Shown here: positions 8,936 to 17,401 of the stretch, piece after piece | Numbering within the stretch: the first letter of the stretch is position 1 | How the letters are laid out: each line of letters starts with the position of its first letter | Made by a program: the position numbers and the translations under genes | From: Oscillospiraceae bacterium | GTDB lineage: Bacteria > Bacillota > Clostridia > Oscillospirales > Ruminococcaceae | Reading direction: 5' to 3' | Length of the DNA stretch: 64,000 nt | NCBI GenBank assembly: GCA_022800935.1 | Contig: JAAWRH010000010.1 | Coordinates: 1-64,000 of the forward strand | The notes under the pieces: model-generated | The model's input: only the letters and a program-made list of their open reading frames with translations | The model's database searches: none | What the model was told of the DNA's origin: nothing

Positions 8936-8964
8936 TTGACTTTTCCCTTAAAAACGGCTATAAC
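8936..8964 (+). promoter_or_regulatory. Promoter of the lipoprotein gene at 9028
   Basis: TTGACT (8936-8941) and TATAAC (8959-8964) are spaced by 17 bp, 64 bp before the ATG. It is divergent from the SWIM operon promoter, with 79 bp between the two -35 boxes. Confidence 0.65.
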
Positions 8965-9027
8965 ATAGCTAATAAAACTGCTCCCAATATTTATAAATCA
9001 ATTCTTTCTATTTTGGGAGGGTACCGT

Positions 9028-9684
9028 ATGAAATTGCGCAGGCTGTCGGCCATCGGTTTTATCATTTTGGGTTCCTCGCTGGTTCTAACCGGATGTAAGC
9101 CTGCGGACACTACTGTCCAATCGCCGGTTATCTTAGCGGAGGGCTCCGCCCAGCTGGGGAGTGGAAAAAATGTTGCTGTATATCTGGAGATGACAAAGGG
9201 CAGATACATTCAGGCGTCCCCCGGCGAATCACTGTATCCAGCTTATTTTCAGGGGAATTTCCAATTTCACGTTTCCGAAAGCGAGTATCCCTTTGATACC
9301 CTCTATACAGGGGCTGTTGTCTTTGACGGCGGCACGGAGCTAACCTTCCCTCAACCCTTCACCCTGGAATTTCAGGATTACAACCGAGACGGAAACCCAG
9401 ATTTTACTCTGGGTCAGAGAAACGTCGGAAGCACCAATATGCTGTATCAGCTGTACAGCCTTGACGTCAACGGAAGCATTTACGATCTGTCCTTCTCCGA
9501 TGGACACAAGGCGTTTATGGCCTTGGCGGACACCACCAAGGCGGAAAGCTTTTCCATACAGCTGGAAATGCGGGAGGGCCGGCTAATCATTCTCTATTAT
9601 GATACAGGGCTTGTCGGAATAAAAGAACTGTCATACCGGTGGGAAAACGGCGCGTTTCAAAGCGCCGTAGTCAGCTCCCGATGA
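9028..9684 (+). CDS. Lipoprotein with a calcium-loop-like repeat motif
   Basis: The protein has 218 aa. The N-terminus has basic residues, a hydrophobic stretch and the lipobox LVLTGC, so it should be lipid-anchored outside the membrane. A segment DYNRDGNPDFTLGQ near residue 125 resembles the D-x-N-x-D-G loops of FG-GAP/VCBS proteins and may bind calcium. The ATG was chosen because GGGAGG sits 7 nt before it. The 3' end overlaps the convergent MATE gene by 28 bp. I do not recognise the family. It may be a cell-surface hypothetical of the kind common in gut Clostridia, and no function is claimed. Confidence 0.75.
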   Translation: MKLRRLSAIGFIILGSSLVLTGCKPADTTVQSPVILAEGSAQLGSGKNVAVYLEMTKGRYIQASPGESLYPAYFQGNFQFHVSESEYPFDTLYTGAVVFDGGTELTFPQPFTLEFQDYNRDGNPDFTLGQRNVGSTNMLYQLYSLDVNGSIYDLSFSDGHKAFMALADTTKAESFSIQLEMREGRLIILYYDTGLVGIKELSYRWENGAFQSAVVSSR

Positions 9685-11006
9685 AGCCGCAGTGCCATAA
9701 AAATTGTAATCACAGCGGAAAGTATATCAGCCACAGGCTGCGCGTAAAGGATTCCGTTGAGCCCAAAAAATTTGGGCAGCAGCAGGATGGCGGGAATAAA
9801 GCAGAGCCCCTGTCTGCAAGCCCCAAGAATAAACCCTTTCGCCCCTTTCCCAAGGGCAAGGAGCAGGGAAGAATATACCGTATAAAATCCAAACACGGAG
9901 AATGAAAGCCCGTTGGCAAAGAGTGATTTTTGACCTGCTAAAATCATTTCCTCGTTTCCATTGGCAAACTGCGCTATCATTTGCCCCGAAAAGGCAGCTG
10001 TCAGCAGTCCGGCAGCTATGCAGAAGATGGACGACCACAAAATAGAGATTTTAATTGCCTCCCGCAGACGGTCAAATTTTTTCGCCCCATAGCTGAATCC
10101 AGCAACCGGCTGGAAACCCTTGAGAAAGCCAAATACAACCAGAGTTCCCATAGACGTAACCCTTGTAACCGCACCCATTCCTGCAATTACCGCATCGCCG
10201 TACTCATTTGCGGCACGGTTAATTAATGCAATTGAAAGTCCTGTAAGAAGCTGGAAAGTTAATGTGGGAAACCCAATTTTCAAAATTTCTATGTATATCT
10301 TTATGGAGGGTCTAAACTCTCGTATGCTGAATGTAAAGGCGCTTTTTCCGCGCAGTATGTACAGCAGATAGACAATCGTGGACACAAACTGGGAAACGGC
10401 TGTGGCAATCGCAGCCCCCGCAATGCCCATTTTGAAAGCGTAAATAAAGAGCGGGTCTAACCCAATATTCATCACAGCCCCCAACAGCAGGGCGCACATT
10501 GTCGTCTTGGCTGCACCTTCACTTGCTGCAATGTTATTCATGGTTACATTGAACACATTGAAAATGCAGGAAACAATGTAAATTCTTCCATAGATTAAGG
10601 CATAGGGTATGATTGTTTCTGTCGCGCCAAGTAAGGTTAGAAGCGGCCGGAGGAAAATTGCAGCGAGGATAATCATAACGGCTCCAGCTGCGGTGCTGGT
10701 ATACAGCGCCGTACTGGCCGCCACATTTGCGGCATCCCTGCCGCCCTGCCCTAACAATCTGGAAAGATAGGAGGCAGCGCCGTTTCCGAACATCAAGCCT
10801 AAGCCTATCACTGCCTGTCCCAACGGAAAAACAATGGAAATTGCCCCCATAGGGCTTTCCCCCAGACCCCCTACAAAATACGCATCAGCCAAATTATAAA
10901 GGGCATTGATCATCATGCCTATCATAATGGGAATGCCAAGGGCCGCGAGAGCTTTTGGGATTGGCGCATTCCCCAGCAGCTCCATTTTGTCGTTTTGTCT
11001 GTTCAT
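9657..11006 (-). CDS. MATE-family multidrug/cation exporter
   Basis: The protein has 449 aa with about 12 hydrophobic segments and the MATE hallmarks near the N-terminus: ALAALGIPIMIGMMINALYN, then ADAYFVGGLG and a GNGAASYLSRLLGQG loop. MATE proteins export cationic drugs or metabolites using a Na+ or H+ gradient. The ATG reading MNRQNDKMELLG has AAAGGAG about 10 nt upstream; a longer frame upstream runs through the operator region and was rejected. The gene is divergent from a PadR regulator, and the shared intergenic region holds repeated palindromes, so expression is probably repressed by PadR and induced by a transported compound. Confidence 0.9.
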   Translation of the reverse strand: MNRQNDKMELLGNAPIPKALAALGIPIMIGMMINALYNLADAYFVGGLGESPMGAISIVFPLGQAVIGLGLMFGNGAASYLSRLLGQGGRDAANVAASTALYTSTAAGAVMIILAAIFLRPLLTLLGATETIIPYALIYGRIYIVSCIFNVFNVTMNNIAASEGAAKTTMCALLLGAVMNIGLDPLFIYAFKMGIAGAAIATAVSQFVSTIVYLLYILRGKSAFTFSIREFRPSIKIYIEILKIGFPTLTFQLLTGLSIALINRAANEYGDAVIAGMGAVTRVTSMGTLVVFGFLKGFQPVAGFSYGAKKFDRLREAIKISILWSSIFCIAAGLLTAAFSGQMIAQFANGNEEMILAGQKSLFANGLSFSVFGFYTVYSSLLLALGKGAKGFILGACRQGLCFIPAILLLPKFFGLNGILYAQPVADILSAVITIFMALRLHRELTTAL

Positions 11007-11086
11007 TTCATTTTTCTCCTTTCGTTTTACACCAAAATTACTATAAATTATAGTGCTATAATTTATAGTATAATGTAGCAAAAGCA

Positions 11087-11115
11087 ATACTACTATAAAT
11101 TATAGCAGTTGTCAA
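11087..11115 (-). promoter_or_regulatory. Promoter of the MATE gene
   Basis: On the minus strand TTGACA (11115-11110) and TAGTAT (11092-11087) are spaced by 17 bp. Operator box 3 fills the spacer. Confidence 0.5.
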
Positions 11116-11140
11116 GAGATATCACCGATTTTCTCTTTTC

Positions 11141-11169
11141 TTGACAAAAGCTATCAAATCCACTACTAT
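11141..11169 (+). promoter_or_regulatory. Promoter of the padR gene
   Basis: TTGACA (11141-11146) is followed after 17 bp by TACTAT (11164-11169). Operator box 4 overlaps the -10, which fits autorepression. Confidence 0.5.
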
Positions 11170-11228
11170 AAATTACAGTACAAAGTACAGCCTGCTTCAG
11201 GCGCATTGTCAAAGAAAGGCGGAAAACG

Positions 11229-11762
11229 ATGGCGGCAATTGATTTAATTGTACTGGGAATGCTGAAAAAAGAACCTATGGGCGCTTATGATATTCAAAAG
11301 CTGGTGGAATACCGCAATATCTCCAAATGGGTAAAAATCAGTACCCCCTCTATCTATAAAAAGGCAGTCCAGCTAGAGGAAAAGGGATTTATCAAAGGCT
11401 GTATTGTTAAAGAGGGAAAAATGCCTGAAAAAGCTGTTTACTCTCTTACCCAGTCAGGGGAAAAGGAATTTGAAAGGCTCATGTTGGATATAGCAGCCCA
11501 ACCCATTCATTTTTTTTTAGATTTCAATGCTGTTATTGTAAATTTAGACAGTCTTCCCCCTGAAATTCGGAAATCCTGTGTTGCAAGCATTCAAAACAAT
11601 ATCAAAGTTTTAAAAACTTATCTAAAAGAAAACATCCGTGAAAAGGAATCTCTCCCGGAGATTCCTGAAACAGGTATGGCCGTTTTACGGCAGCAATTCA
11701 TCTTAGCAGAGGCAATCGAAAATTGGCTTGCCTCTCTGGAGCAAGGGGCTGAAAACCGTTAG
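11229..11762 (+). CDS. PadR-family transcriptional regulator
   Basis: The protein has 177 aa. The N-terminal 90 residues form the PadR winged helix: DLIVLGMLKKEPMGAYDIQK, then a recognition helix around TPSIYKKAVQLEEKGF and a wing ending in YSLTQSGEKEFE. The C-terminal half is a helical dimerisation domain of PadR type. It is transcribed divergently from the MATE exporter and is separated from it by four palindromic boxes. By analogy with LmrR-type pairs it would repress the exporter and itself until a drug-like ligand binds. The ATG has AAAGGCGG upstream. Confidence 0.88.
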   Translation: MAAIDLIVLGMLKKEPMGAYDIQKLVEYRNISKWVKISTPSIYKKAVQLEEKGFIKGCIVKEGKMPEKAVYSLTQSGEKEFERLMLDIAAQPIHFFLDFNAVIVNLDSLPPEIRKSCVASIQNNIKVLKTYLKENIREKESLPEIPETGMAVLRQQFILAEAIENWLASLEQGAENR

Positions 11763-11842
11763 CTGTTTTGGCAGTGTGCCTCCCTAGTCAAAACCCACAA
11801 AAAAATGACTTTTTACAAAATCAACATTGGCGGCAAAAAACA

Positions 11843-11871
11843 TTGACAAAAAAATAACAATATAGTTTAAT
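11843..11871 (+). promoter_or_regulatory. adhE promoter with Rex-like operator
   Basis: TTGACA (11843-11848) and TTTAAT (11866-11871) are spaced by 17 bp. The 18 bp at 11843-11860 match 11 of the 14 fixed positions of the Rex consensus TTGTTAANNNNTTAACAA. AdhE genes are known Rex targets in Clostridia, so NADH/NAD+ control is plausible. The match is imperfect in its left half. Confidence 0.5.
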
Positions 11872-11927
11872 ATAGGTGTACCAAACAAGCCAAAACGTTT
11901 TTAACAAATTTAAAGGAGGTCATTACA

Positions 11928-14546
11928 ATGTCTGCACCCAAAGAAAACCCGGCCGCCCCAGCGGTAGATGTAAACGCCATGATAGACGAACTGGCCGCCA
12001 AAGCGAAGATTGCCCTTGAGGAATATTTAAAGCTGGACCAGGAGCAGGTGGATGCCATCGCCCACGCCATGGCCCTGGCCGGCCTGGATAACCACACCCA
12101 GCTGGCCAAAATGGCGGTTGAGGAAACCGGCCGCGGCGTATATGAAGACAAAATCATTAAAAACCTGTTTGCCACCGAATACATCTGGCACGATATTAAG
12201 GACCAGAAGACGGTAGGCGTGATTGACGACGACGAGCTCTCCGGCATCGTGCAGATTGCCGAGCCTGTGGGCATTGTGGCGGGCGTCACCCCTGTCACCA
12301 ACCCAACCTCCACCACCATGTTCAAGGCCATGATTTCCGCCAAGGCACGGTGCCCCATCATCTTTGGCTTCCATCCCAGCGCCCAGAAGTGCTCCGCCGA
12401 GGCTGCGCGAATCGTCCGCGACGCGGCGATTGCGGCGGGAGCGCCTAAAGACTGCGTACAGTGGATTGAGGTTCCCTCTCTGGCCGCCACCAACGCCCTG
12501 ATGAACCACCCCGACGTGGCCCTGGTTCTGGCCACCGGCGGCGCGGGAATGGTCCGGGCGGCATATTCCACCGGCAAGCCCGCCCTGGGCGTCGGCCCCG
12601 GCAACGTGCCCTGCTACATCCACAAATCCGCCAACCTACCCCAGGCCTGCAACGACCTGATGCTCTCCAAAACCTTTGACAACGGCATGATCTGCGCCTC
12701 CGAACAGGCGGTCATCGTCGATAAGGATATCGCCCCCGCCTTTGAGGCCATCATGAAGGACAACGGCTGCTATTTCGTCTCCGGCAAGGAGGAGGAAAAG
12801 CTGATTGCATACGCTTTCCCGGAGGCCAAGGGCTATTCCCTCAACGCGGACATTGTGGGCAAGCCCGCCTGCTGGATCGCGGAACAGGCTGGTTTTACCG
12901 TCCCCAAGGGAACCAAAATCCTGATCGGGAAAATCCCGGATGTGGGCCCGGAATACCACCTTTCCAAGGAAAAGCTCTCCCCCATCCTGGCATACATCGT
13001 AGTAGACGGCAAGGAGCAGGGCTTTGAGATGGCCTCCAAGATGCTGCATAACGGCGGCCTGGGCCACTCCGCCACCATCCACGCCGGAGATTCCGATATT
13101 ATCTCCGCCTATGGAGAAAAGATGGAAGTTGGACGGATTATCGTCAACTCCCCCTCCTCTCAAGGCGGCATTGGCGATATCTACAACGAGAACACCCCAT
13201 CCCTGACCCTGGGCTGCGGCTCCTTCGGCAAGAACTCCACCACCTCCAACGTCTCCGCCCAGAACCTGGTAAACATCAAGCGCATTGCCAAGAGGAGGGT
13301 CAACATGCAGTGGTTCAAGATTCCGCCGAAGATTTACTTTGAATACAACTCCATCCAATACCTGGAGAAGATGCCCAACATCAGCCGCGCCTTTATCGTC
13401 ACCGACAAGACCATGGTCAAGCTGGGCAACGTGGATAAGATTCTCCACTACCTGCGCCGCCGTCCCGAATACTGCCACGCCGAAATCTTCGACGACGTGG
13501 AGCCGGATCCCTCCGTTGACACCATCATGCGGGGTGTGGACTCCATGAACCACTTCCAGCCGGATGTCATCATCGCCCTGGGCGGCGGTTCCGCTATGGA
13601 CGCGGCAAAGGGAATGTGGATGTTCTATGAGCACCCCGACATCTCCTTCACCGGCATGAAGCAGAAGTTCTTTGATATCCGCAAGAGAACCTATCATTTC
13701 CCGGAGCTGGGCAACAAGGCCAAGCTGGTCTGCGTTCCCACCACCTCCGGCACCGGCTCTGAGGTAACTTCCTTCGCGGTCATCACTGATAAGAAGGCCA
13801 ACATCAAGTATCCCCTGGCCGACTATGAGCTGACCCCGGACGTGGCCATTGTGGACCCGCAGTTTGTCATGTCGGTTCCCAGGTCTGTCACCGCCGACAC
13901 TGGAATGGACGTGCTAACCCACGCCATTGAAGCCTATGTTTCGGTGCTGGCCTCCGACTACACCGACGGCCTGGCCCTCCACGCCATCCGCCTGGTGTTC
14001 AAATACCTCAAGCGTGCCTACAACAACGGCAATGACCGGGAGGCGCGGGAGAAGATGCACAACGCCTCCTGTATCGCAGGTATGGCCTTCACCAACGCGT
14101 TCCTGGGCATCAACCACTCCCTGGCCCACAAGCTGGGTTCCGCCTACCACATCCCCCACGGCCGCGCCAATGCGATTCTGCTGCCCTATGTCATTAAGTA
14201 CAACGCCCAGAAGCCCAACAAGTTCGCCACCTGGCCCAAGTACGAGCACTTCATCGCCGACCAGCGGTACGCGGAGATCGCCGAAATGCTAGGTCTGCCC
14301 TGCTCTACCACTGAGGAAGGCGTACAGAGCCTGATCAACGCCATCATCGACCTTCAGAATTCCATGAATGTTCCCCGCTCCATCAAGAGCCAGAACATCG
14401 ATGAGAAGGTATTTATGGATAACCTGGATGCGGTTGCCGATGAGGCCCACGCCGACCAGTGCACCCCCTCCAATCCCCGTTATCCCCTGATTTCCGAGTT
14501 AAAGGATATTCTGGTGGAAGCGTATTACGGACCGGAAGGGAAATAA
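11928..14546 (+). CDS. adhE: Bifunctional acetaldehyde-CoA/alcohol dehydrogenase
   Basis: The protein has 872 aa, the usual AdhE length. The N-terminal half (about 1-430) is a CoA-acylating aldehyde dehydrogenase with the catalytic cysteine Cys256 in NGMICASEQAV. The C-terminal half (about 455-872) is an iron-dependent alcohol dehydrogenase with the nucleotide loop GGGSAMDAAK and the metal-binding histidines in GINHSLAHKLGSAYHIPHG. It reduces acetyl-CoA to ethanol in two NADH-dependent steps and so reoxidises NADH during fermentation. AAAGGAGGT lies 7 nt before the ATG. A Rex-like site overlaps the promoter, and a strong hairpin terminator follows, so it is monocistronic. AdhE enzymes commonly assemble into long filaments called spirosomes. 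Confidence 0.97.
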   Translation: MSAPKENPAAPAVDVNAMIDELAAKAKIALEEYLKLDQEQVDAIAHAMALAGLDNHTQLAKMAVEETGRGVYEDKIIKNLFATEYIWHDIKDQKTVGVIDDDELSGIVQIAEPVGIVAGVTPVTNPTSTTMFKAMISAKARCPIIFGFHPSAQKCSAEAARIVRDAAIAAGAPKDCVQWIEVPSLAATNALMNHPDVALVLATGGAGMVRAAYSTGKPALGVGPGNVPCYIHKSANLPQACNDLMLSKTFDNGMICASEQAVIVDKDIAPAFEAIMKDNGCYFVSGKEEEKLIAYAFPEAKGYSLNADIVGKPACWIAEQAGFTVPKGTKILIGKIPDVGPEYHLSKEKLSPILAYIVVDGKEQGFEMASKMLHNGGLGHSATIHAGDSDIISAYGEKMEVGRIIVNSPSSQGGIGDIYNENTPSLTLGCGSFGKNSTTSNVSAQNLVNIKRIAKRRVNMQWFKIPPKIYFEYNSIQYLEKMPNISRAFIVTDKTMVKLGNVDKILHYLRRRPEYCHAEIFDDVEPDPSVDTIMRGVDSMNHFQPDVIIALGGGSAMDAAKGMWMFYEHPDISFTGMKQKFFDIRKRTYHFPELGNKAKLVCVPTTSGTGSEVTSFAVITDKKANIKYPLADYELTPDVAIVDPQFVMSVPRSVTADTGMDVLTHAIEAYVSVLASDYTDGLALHAIRLVFKYLKRAYNNGNDREAREKMHNASCIAGMAFTNAFLGINHSLAHKLGSAYHIPHGRANAILLPYVIKYNAQKPNKFATWPKYEHFIADQRYAEIAEMLGLPCSTTEEGVQSLINAIIDLQNSMNVPRSIKSQNIDEKVFMDNLDAVADEAHADQCTPSNPRYPLISELKDILVEAYYGPEGK

Positions 14547-14571
14547 GCAATACAATAAATCAAACAAATAA

Positions 14572-14604
14572 AAGGGGCTGTCTCGCTTTTTGAGACAGCC
14601 CCTT
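14572..14604 (+). terminator. adhE terminator
   Basis: A 13-bp stem (14572-14584 with 14592-14604) closes on a short T-rich loop, 25 bp after the adhE stop. The downstream T run is weak (CGTGTTTTG). Confidence 0.75.
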
Positions 14605-14624
14605 CGTGTTTTGAAGCCCAAAAT

Positions 14625-15029
14625 CTATCTTCCATCCTCGCCTTTATCATAGCCGTATTTATAATAATTTCGGAAAATCCGCTGAGCTTCCAAATCAGTA
14701 AAAAGCTCTGTAAAATAACCTGCAATCTTATATAATTTTTCAAAAAATCGCCTTTATCTGCCATGAAAATTCCAGTATTTTCTCCGTCTCTCATATAGAG
14801 GTAAACGATATCTCCTATGTCATCCCCAAAAGGCAGCGCCTGGGGGTACTTTTCAAAAAAATCAACCAAAGCTGTGGAAAATTTCGCAGTAGTCTTCCAG
14901 CAGTGGAATCGGTTAATTTTCTCTATCTTTCCAGTTAGGCCGCCAGTCCGCATGATACCTAGCCCATGCGCGGCACTTTTCATCTTGAAAAGCATCAAAA
15001 AGCCGGTTTGCTTGTTCTGTCAGGCTCAT
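14625..15029 (-). pseudogene. Decayed gene of about 134 codons, unknown family
   Basis: A GAGGAG site and an ATG at 15029 open a frame beginning MSLTEQANRLFDAFQDEK that meets TAA after 38 codons and a TGA about 18 codons later. Coding-like sequence continues in a second frame (FFEKYPQALPFGDDIG, then YLYMRDGENTGIFMADKG) and returns to the first frame for the C-terminus (FTELFTDLEAQRIFRNYYKY) with a TAG at 14625-14627. The frame changes fall near runs of T. Two nonsense codons plus two compensating shifts mark an inactivated small cytosolic protein. I do not recognise the family. The 3' end lies 20 bp from the convergent adhE terminator. Confidence 0.6.
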
Positions 15030-15132
15030 AGCAGCTCCTCTTCTAAATATTATCTATATCTTTGCCTGACAAGGACATTATAGCGTTATTATGTGCAAAA
15101 TACAATGGGATAACACAAATCTCTGATAAATT

Positions 15133-15197
15133 GTCAAGAAACATAAAACGCCCATATCAACATATTTCTTGACTGTCCGTAAAACTTTATGTATGAT
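15133..15197 (+). promoter_or_regulatory. Promoter of the RR/HK/ABC operon with inverted repeat
   Basis: TTGACT (15169-15174) and TATGAT (15192-15197) have a 17-bp spacer and would start transcription about 48 bp before the response-regulator ATG. The 9-bp inverted repeat GTCAAGAAA (15133-15141) / TTTCTTGAC (15165-15173) overlaps the -35. It is a candidate site for the operon's own response regulator. Confidence 0.6.
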
Positions 15198-15251
15198 GGT
15201 GTAAAACCCAATGTGCCTATAGCAGAACGGAAAGGTGGTTTTGGTGTTAGA

Positions 15252-15914
15252 ATGTATAAAATATTAATTGTGGAGGACGACCCGTCCATCCGCCAGCTTC
15301 TGGAGATGAATTTCTCCGTTGCGGGCTACCAATGCGATACCGCCGCCAGCGGAAAGGAGGCCCTGGACCAAATCGCCGGTCAAAGCTATGACCTGGCGGT
15401 TCTTGATATTATGCTGCCGGAGGCAGATGGTTTTGAGCTGTTCCCCCACATGGAAAAGGCGGGCATCCCTGTGATCTATGTCTCCGCAAAGGGCGGGGAG
15501 GCGGACCGTGTAAAGGGGCTTCGCCTGGGGGCGGAGGATTATCTGGTAAAGCCCTTCAGCATACTGGAACTGCTGGTGCGGATGGAAAAGGTGCTGGAAA
15601 GAAGGAACCCCAAAAACGGCGTCATAGAAGTCTGCGGAGTCAAAATCCTCCAGGGGGAGCGGATGGTTCTGGCAGGTGGGGAAAGGGTTGAGCTGAAACC
15701 GATGGAATATGCCCTTCTGCTCATGCTGGCCAAGCATCCGAATATTGTGTTTTCTTGGGAGCAGCTTCTCAATGAGGTTTGGGGGGAGGAATACTTCGGG
15801 GAAACCCGCACTGTGGACAACCATATCGCCGCTCTGCGCAGAAAGCTGAACTGGTCAGAGCGGATTGTCACGGTCCACCGCGTAGGATATAAATTGGAGG
15901 TGACGCTCCCTTGA
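15252..15914 (+). CDS. OmpR/PhoB-family response regulator
   Basis: The protein has 220 aa. The receiver domain starts at MYKILIVEDD with the phospho-acceptor Asp52 (AVLDIMLP) and the conserved VSAK and KPF motifs. The C-terminal winged helix covers about 125-218 and ends in TVHRVGYKLE. The ATG was chosen at the receiver start; an upstream in-frame extension lies in the leader. A weak GAAAGGTGG precedes it. Its stop overlaps the TTG start of the histidine kinase. It is the first gene of a block continuing into a lipoprotein and ABC exporter genes, which it presumably controls. Confidence 0.92.
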   Translation: MYKILIVEDDPSIRQLLEMNFSVAGYQCDTAASGKEALDQIAGQSYDLAVLDIMLPEADGFELFPHMEKAGIPVIYVSAKGGEADRVKGLRLGAEDYLVKPFSILELLVRMEKVLERRNPKNGVIEVCGVKILQGERMVLAGGERVELKPMEYALLLMLAKHPNIVFSWEQLLNEVWGEEYFGETRTVDNHIAALRRKLNWSERIVTVHRVGYKLEVTLP

Positions 15915-17326
15915 AGCTGTGGCAGAAAATCTCCGCTGTCTCCATCGCCGTAACGCTCCTGACCATGAGCACGGCGGTCAGCGCCATTATCGCGATACAG
16001 GCCTCCGCCCGACGGAGGGCCGACGAGGAACAGATCCGCAGTTCCATAGACGTCTTTTGCTCCAACTGCGTTTCCGCTGTCAGCGCACAGGGAGGCGTCT
16101 ACCGGGATGTTACGCTGCAAAGTATGGTGCAGTTTTATTTCTCCCAGTTTGCCTCTGTGCTGCGGTACGAAAACGTCTACTATTCGTTGTCGGCAGACGG
16201 TGAATACCTGTTCAACCTGTGTCCCTATGACCCAGCGCTCCTTTCAGAGCAGCACTCCCTTCCTGAATCCACCGAGGAGGAGCCGTATCTCTTCCGCACC
16301 CTGTCGGAACAGGGGGAATCCCTGCTGGTCTGTTCCCGGTCCTTTACCGTTTCCCAGTCCCAGCAGGAATTTCGGGTGTATATCACCAAAAATGTTTCAG
16401 AAACTGAGAGGCAGATTACAAGGTACCGGCTCATCGGCTTTGGTACTCTGGCCTTTGCCTGCGCGGTCAGCGCCCTATTGACCGCGCTGCTGCTGAGGTC
16501 CGCGCTGAAACCCATTGCCCTGCTGACGAAAACTGCGGACGCCATCTCAAAGGGGAACTACCGGCTGAGGACAGACTGTTCCTCACATGATGAGATCGGG
16601 CAGCTTTCCGCCGCATTTGACCGGATGTCGGAGGCCATGGAGGGGAAGATCGACTCCTTAGACCAGGAGCTGGAACAAAAGGAGTTTTTAATCGGCGCCC
16701 TCTCCCACGAAATCAAAACGCCTATGACCGCCGTGGTGGGCTATGGGGAAACGCTGCTCCGGATGCCCCTGGACCGGGAACAACAGATGGTATGCGCAGG
16801 CAAAATTGTAGAAGCTGGCCGCCGGGCGGAAACCCTTTCGCGGAAAATGATGGAGCTTATCAGCCTGACGGAACAGCATCCTGACGGCAAGCGGCAATTT
16901 CTGGTCTCTGGGCTGGTGGAAAGCCTGCGGAGCGTCTATCCCCAGCGGGTCCGCTTTGCGGTAAAAGCCGAATTCGTTTATGGGGATGAGACGTTGCTGT
17001 ACAGTCTGACCGCCAACCTGATTCAGAACTCCCTGAGGGCCTCCCCAGGGAATACGGAGGTGACGGTATCCATAGAGGAAAAAGGGGGATTTACCGTTAT
17101 TGAGGTAAGGGATCAGGGCTGCGGCATTCCGCCGGAGCATATCCAGCATGTTACAGAACCCTTCTATCGGGTGGATAAGGACCGCTCCAGAAAGGCGGGT
17201 GGCGCGGGTCTAGGCCTTGCCATATGCAGCAGAATCGCCGCATGGCACGGCGGAACACTGGACATTGAAAGCCGGGTGGGAGAGAGAACCGTCGTCCGAG
17301 TCTCCATCCCCGCGCTTACAACTTGA
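15911..17326 (+). CDS. Membrane sensor histidine kinase
   Basis: The protein has 471 aa. One transmembrane segment lies near residues 8-30, an extracytoplasmic sensor region spans about 31-170, and a second transmembrane segment covers about 173-196. A HAMP region follows, then a HisKA domain with His266 in GALSHEIKTPMT, then an HATPase domain with the N box (LIQNSLRA) and the G1 and G2 boxes (RDQGCGIPPEH, GAGLGLAI). It starts with TTG overlapping the upstream stop codon as TTGA, so it is translationally coupled to its response regulator. The extracellular domain has no motif that names the ligand. Confidence 0.92.
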   Translation: MKLWQKISAVSIAVTLLTMSTAVSAIIAIQASARRRADEEQIRSSIDVFCSNCVSAVSAQGGVYRDVTLQSMVQFYFSQFASVLRYENVYYSLSADGEYLFNLCPYDPALLSEQHSLPESTEEEPYLFRTLSEQGESLLVCSRSFTVSQSQQEFRVYITKNVSETERQITRYRLIGFGTLAFACAVSALLTALLLRSALKPIALLTKTADAISKGNYRLRTDCSSHDEIGQLSAAFDRMSEAMEGKIDSLDQELEQKEFLIGALSHEIKTPMTAVVGYGETLLRMPLDREQQMVCAGKIVEAGRRAETLSRKMMELISLTEQHPDGKRQFLVSGLVESLRSVYPQRVRFAVKAEFVYGDETLLYSLTANLIQNSLRASPGNTEVTVSIEEKGGFTVIEVRDQGCGIPPEHIQHVTEPFYRVDKDRSRKAGGAGLGLAICSRIAAWHGGTLDIESRVGERTVVRVSIPALTT

Positions 17327-17401
17327 TTACAATTTCCGTACAACTTGCCGCAGACTTTTTTGCCGCCGACGGTGTATGATAATGGCGGAGGTGATTTTTA
17401 A

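Larger units (their letters stand above)
11040..11178. repeat. Four near-palindromic PadR-type operators
   Basis: Four 13-bp boxes lie between the MATE and PadR genes: CTATAAATTATAG at 11041-11053, its reverse complement at 11056-11068, CTATAAATTATAG again at 11093-11105, and CTATAAATTACAG at 11166-11178. The third sits between the -35 and -10 of the MATE promoter, and the fourth overlaps the -10 of the padR promoter. The placement fits repression and autoregulation by the adjacent PadR protein (inference). Confidence 0.7.
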
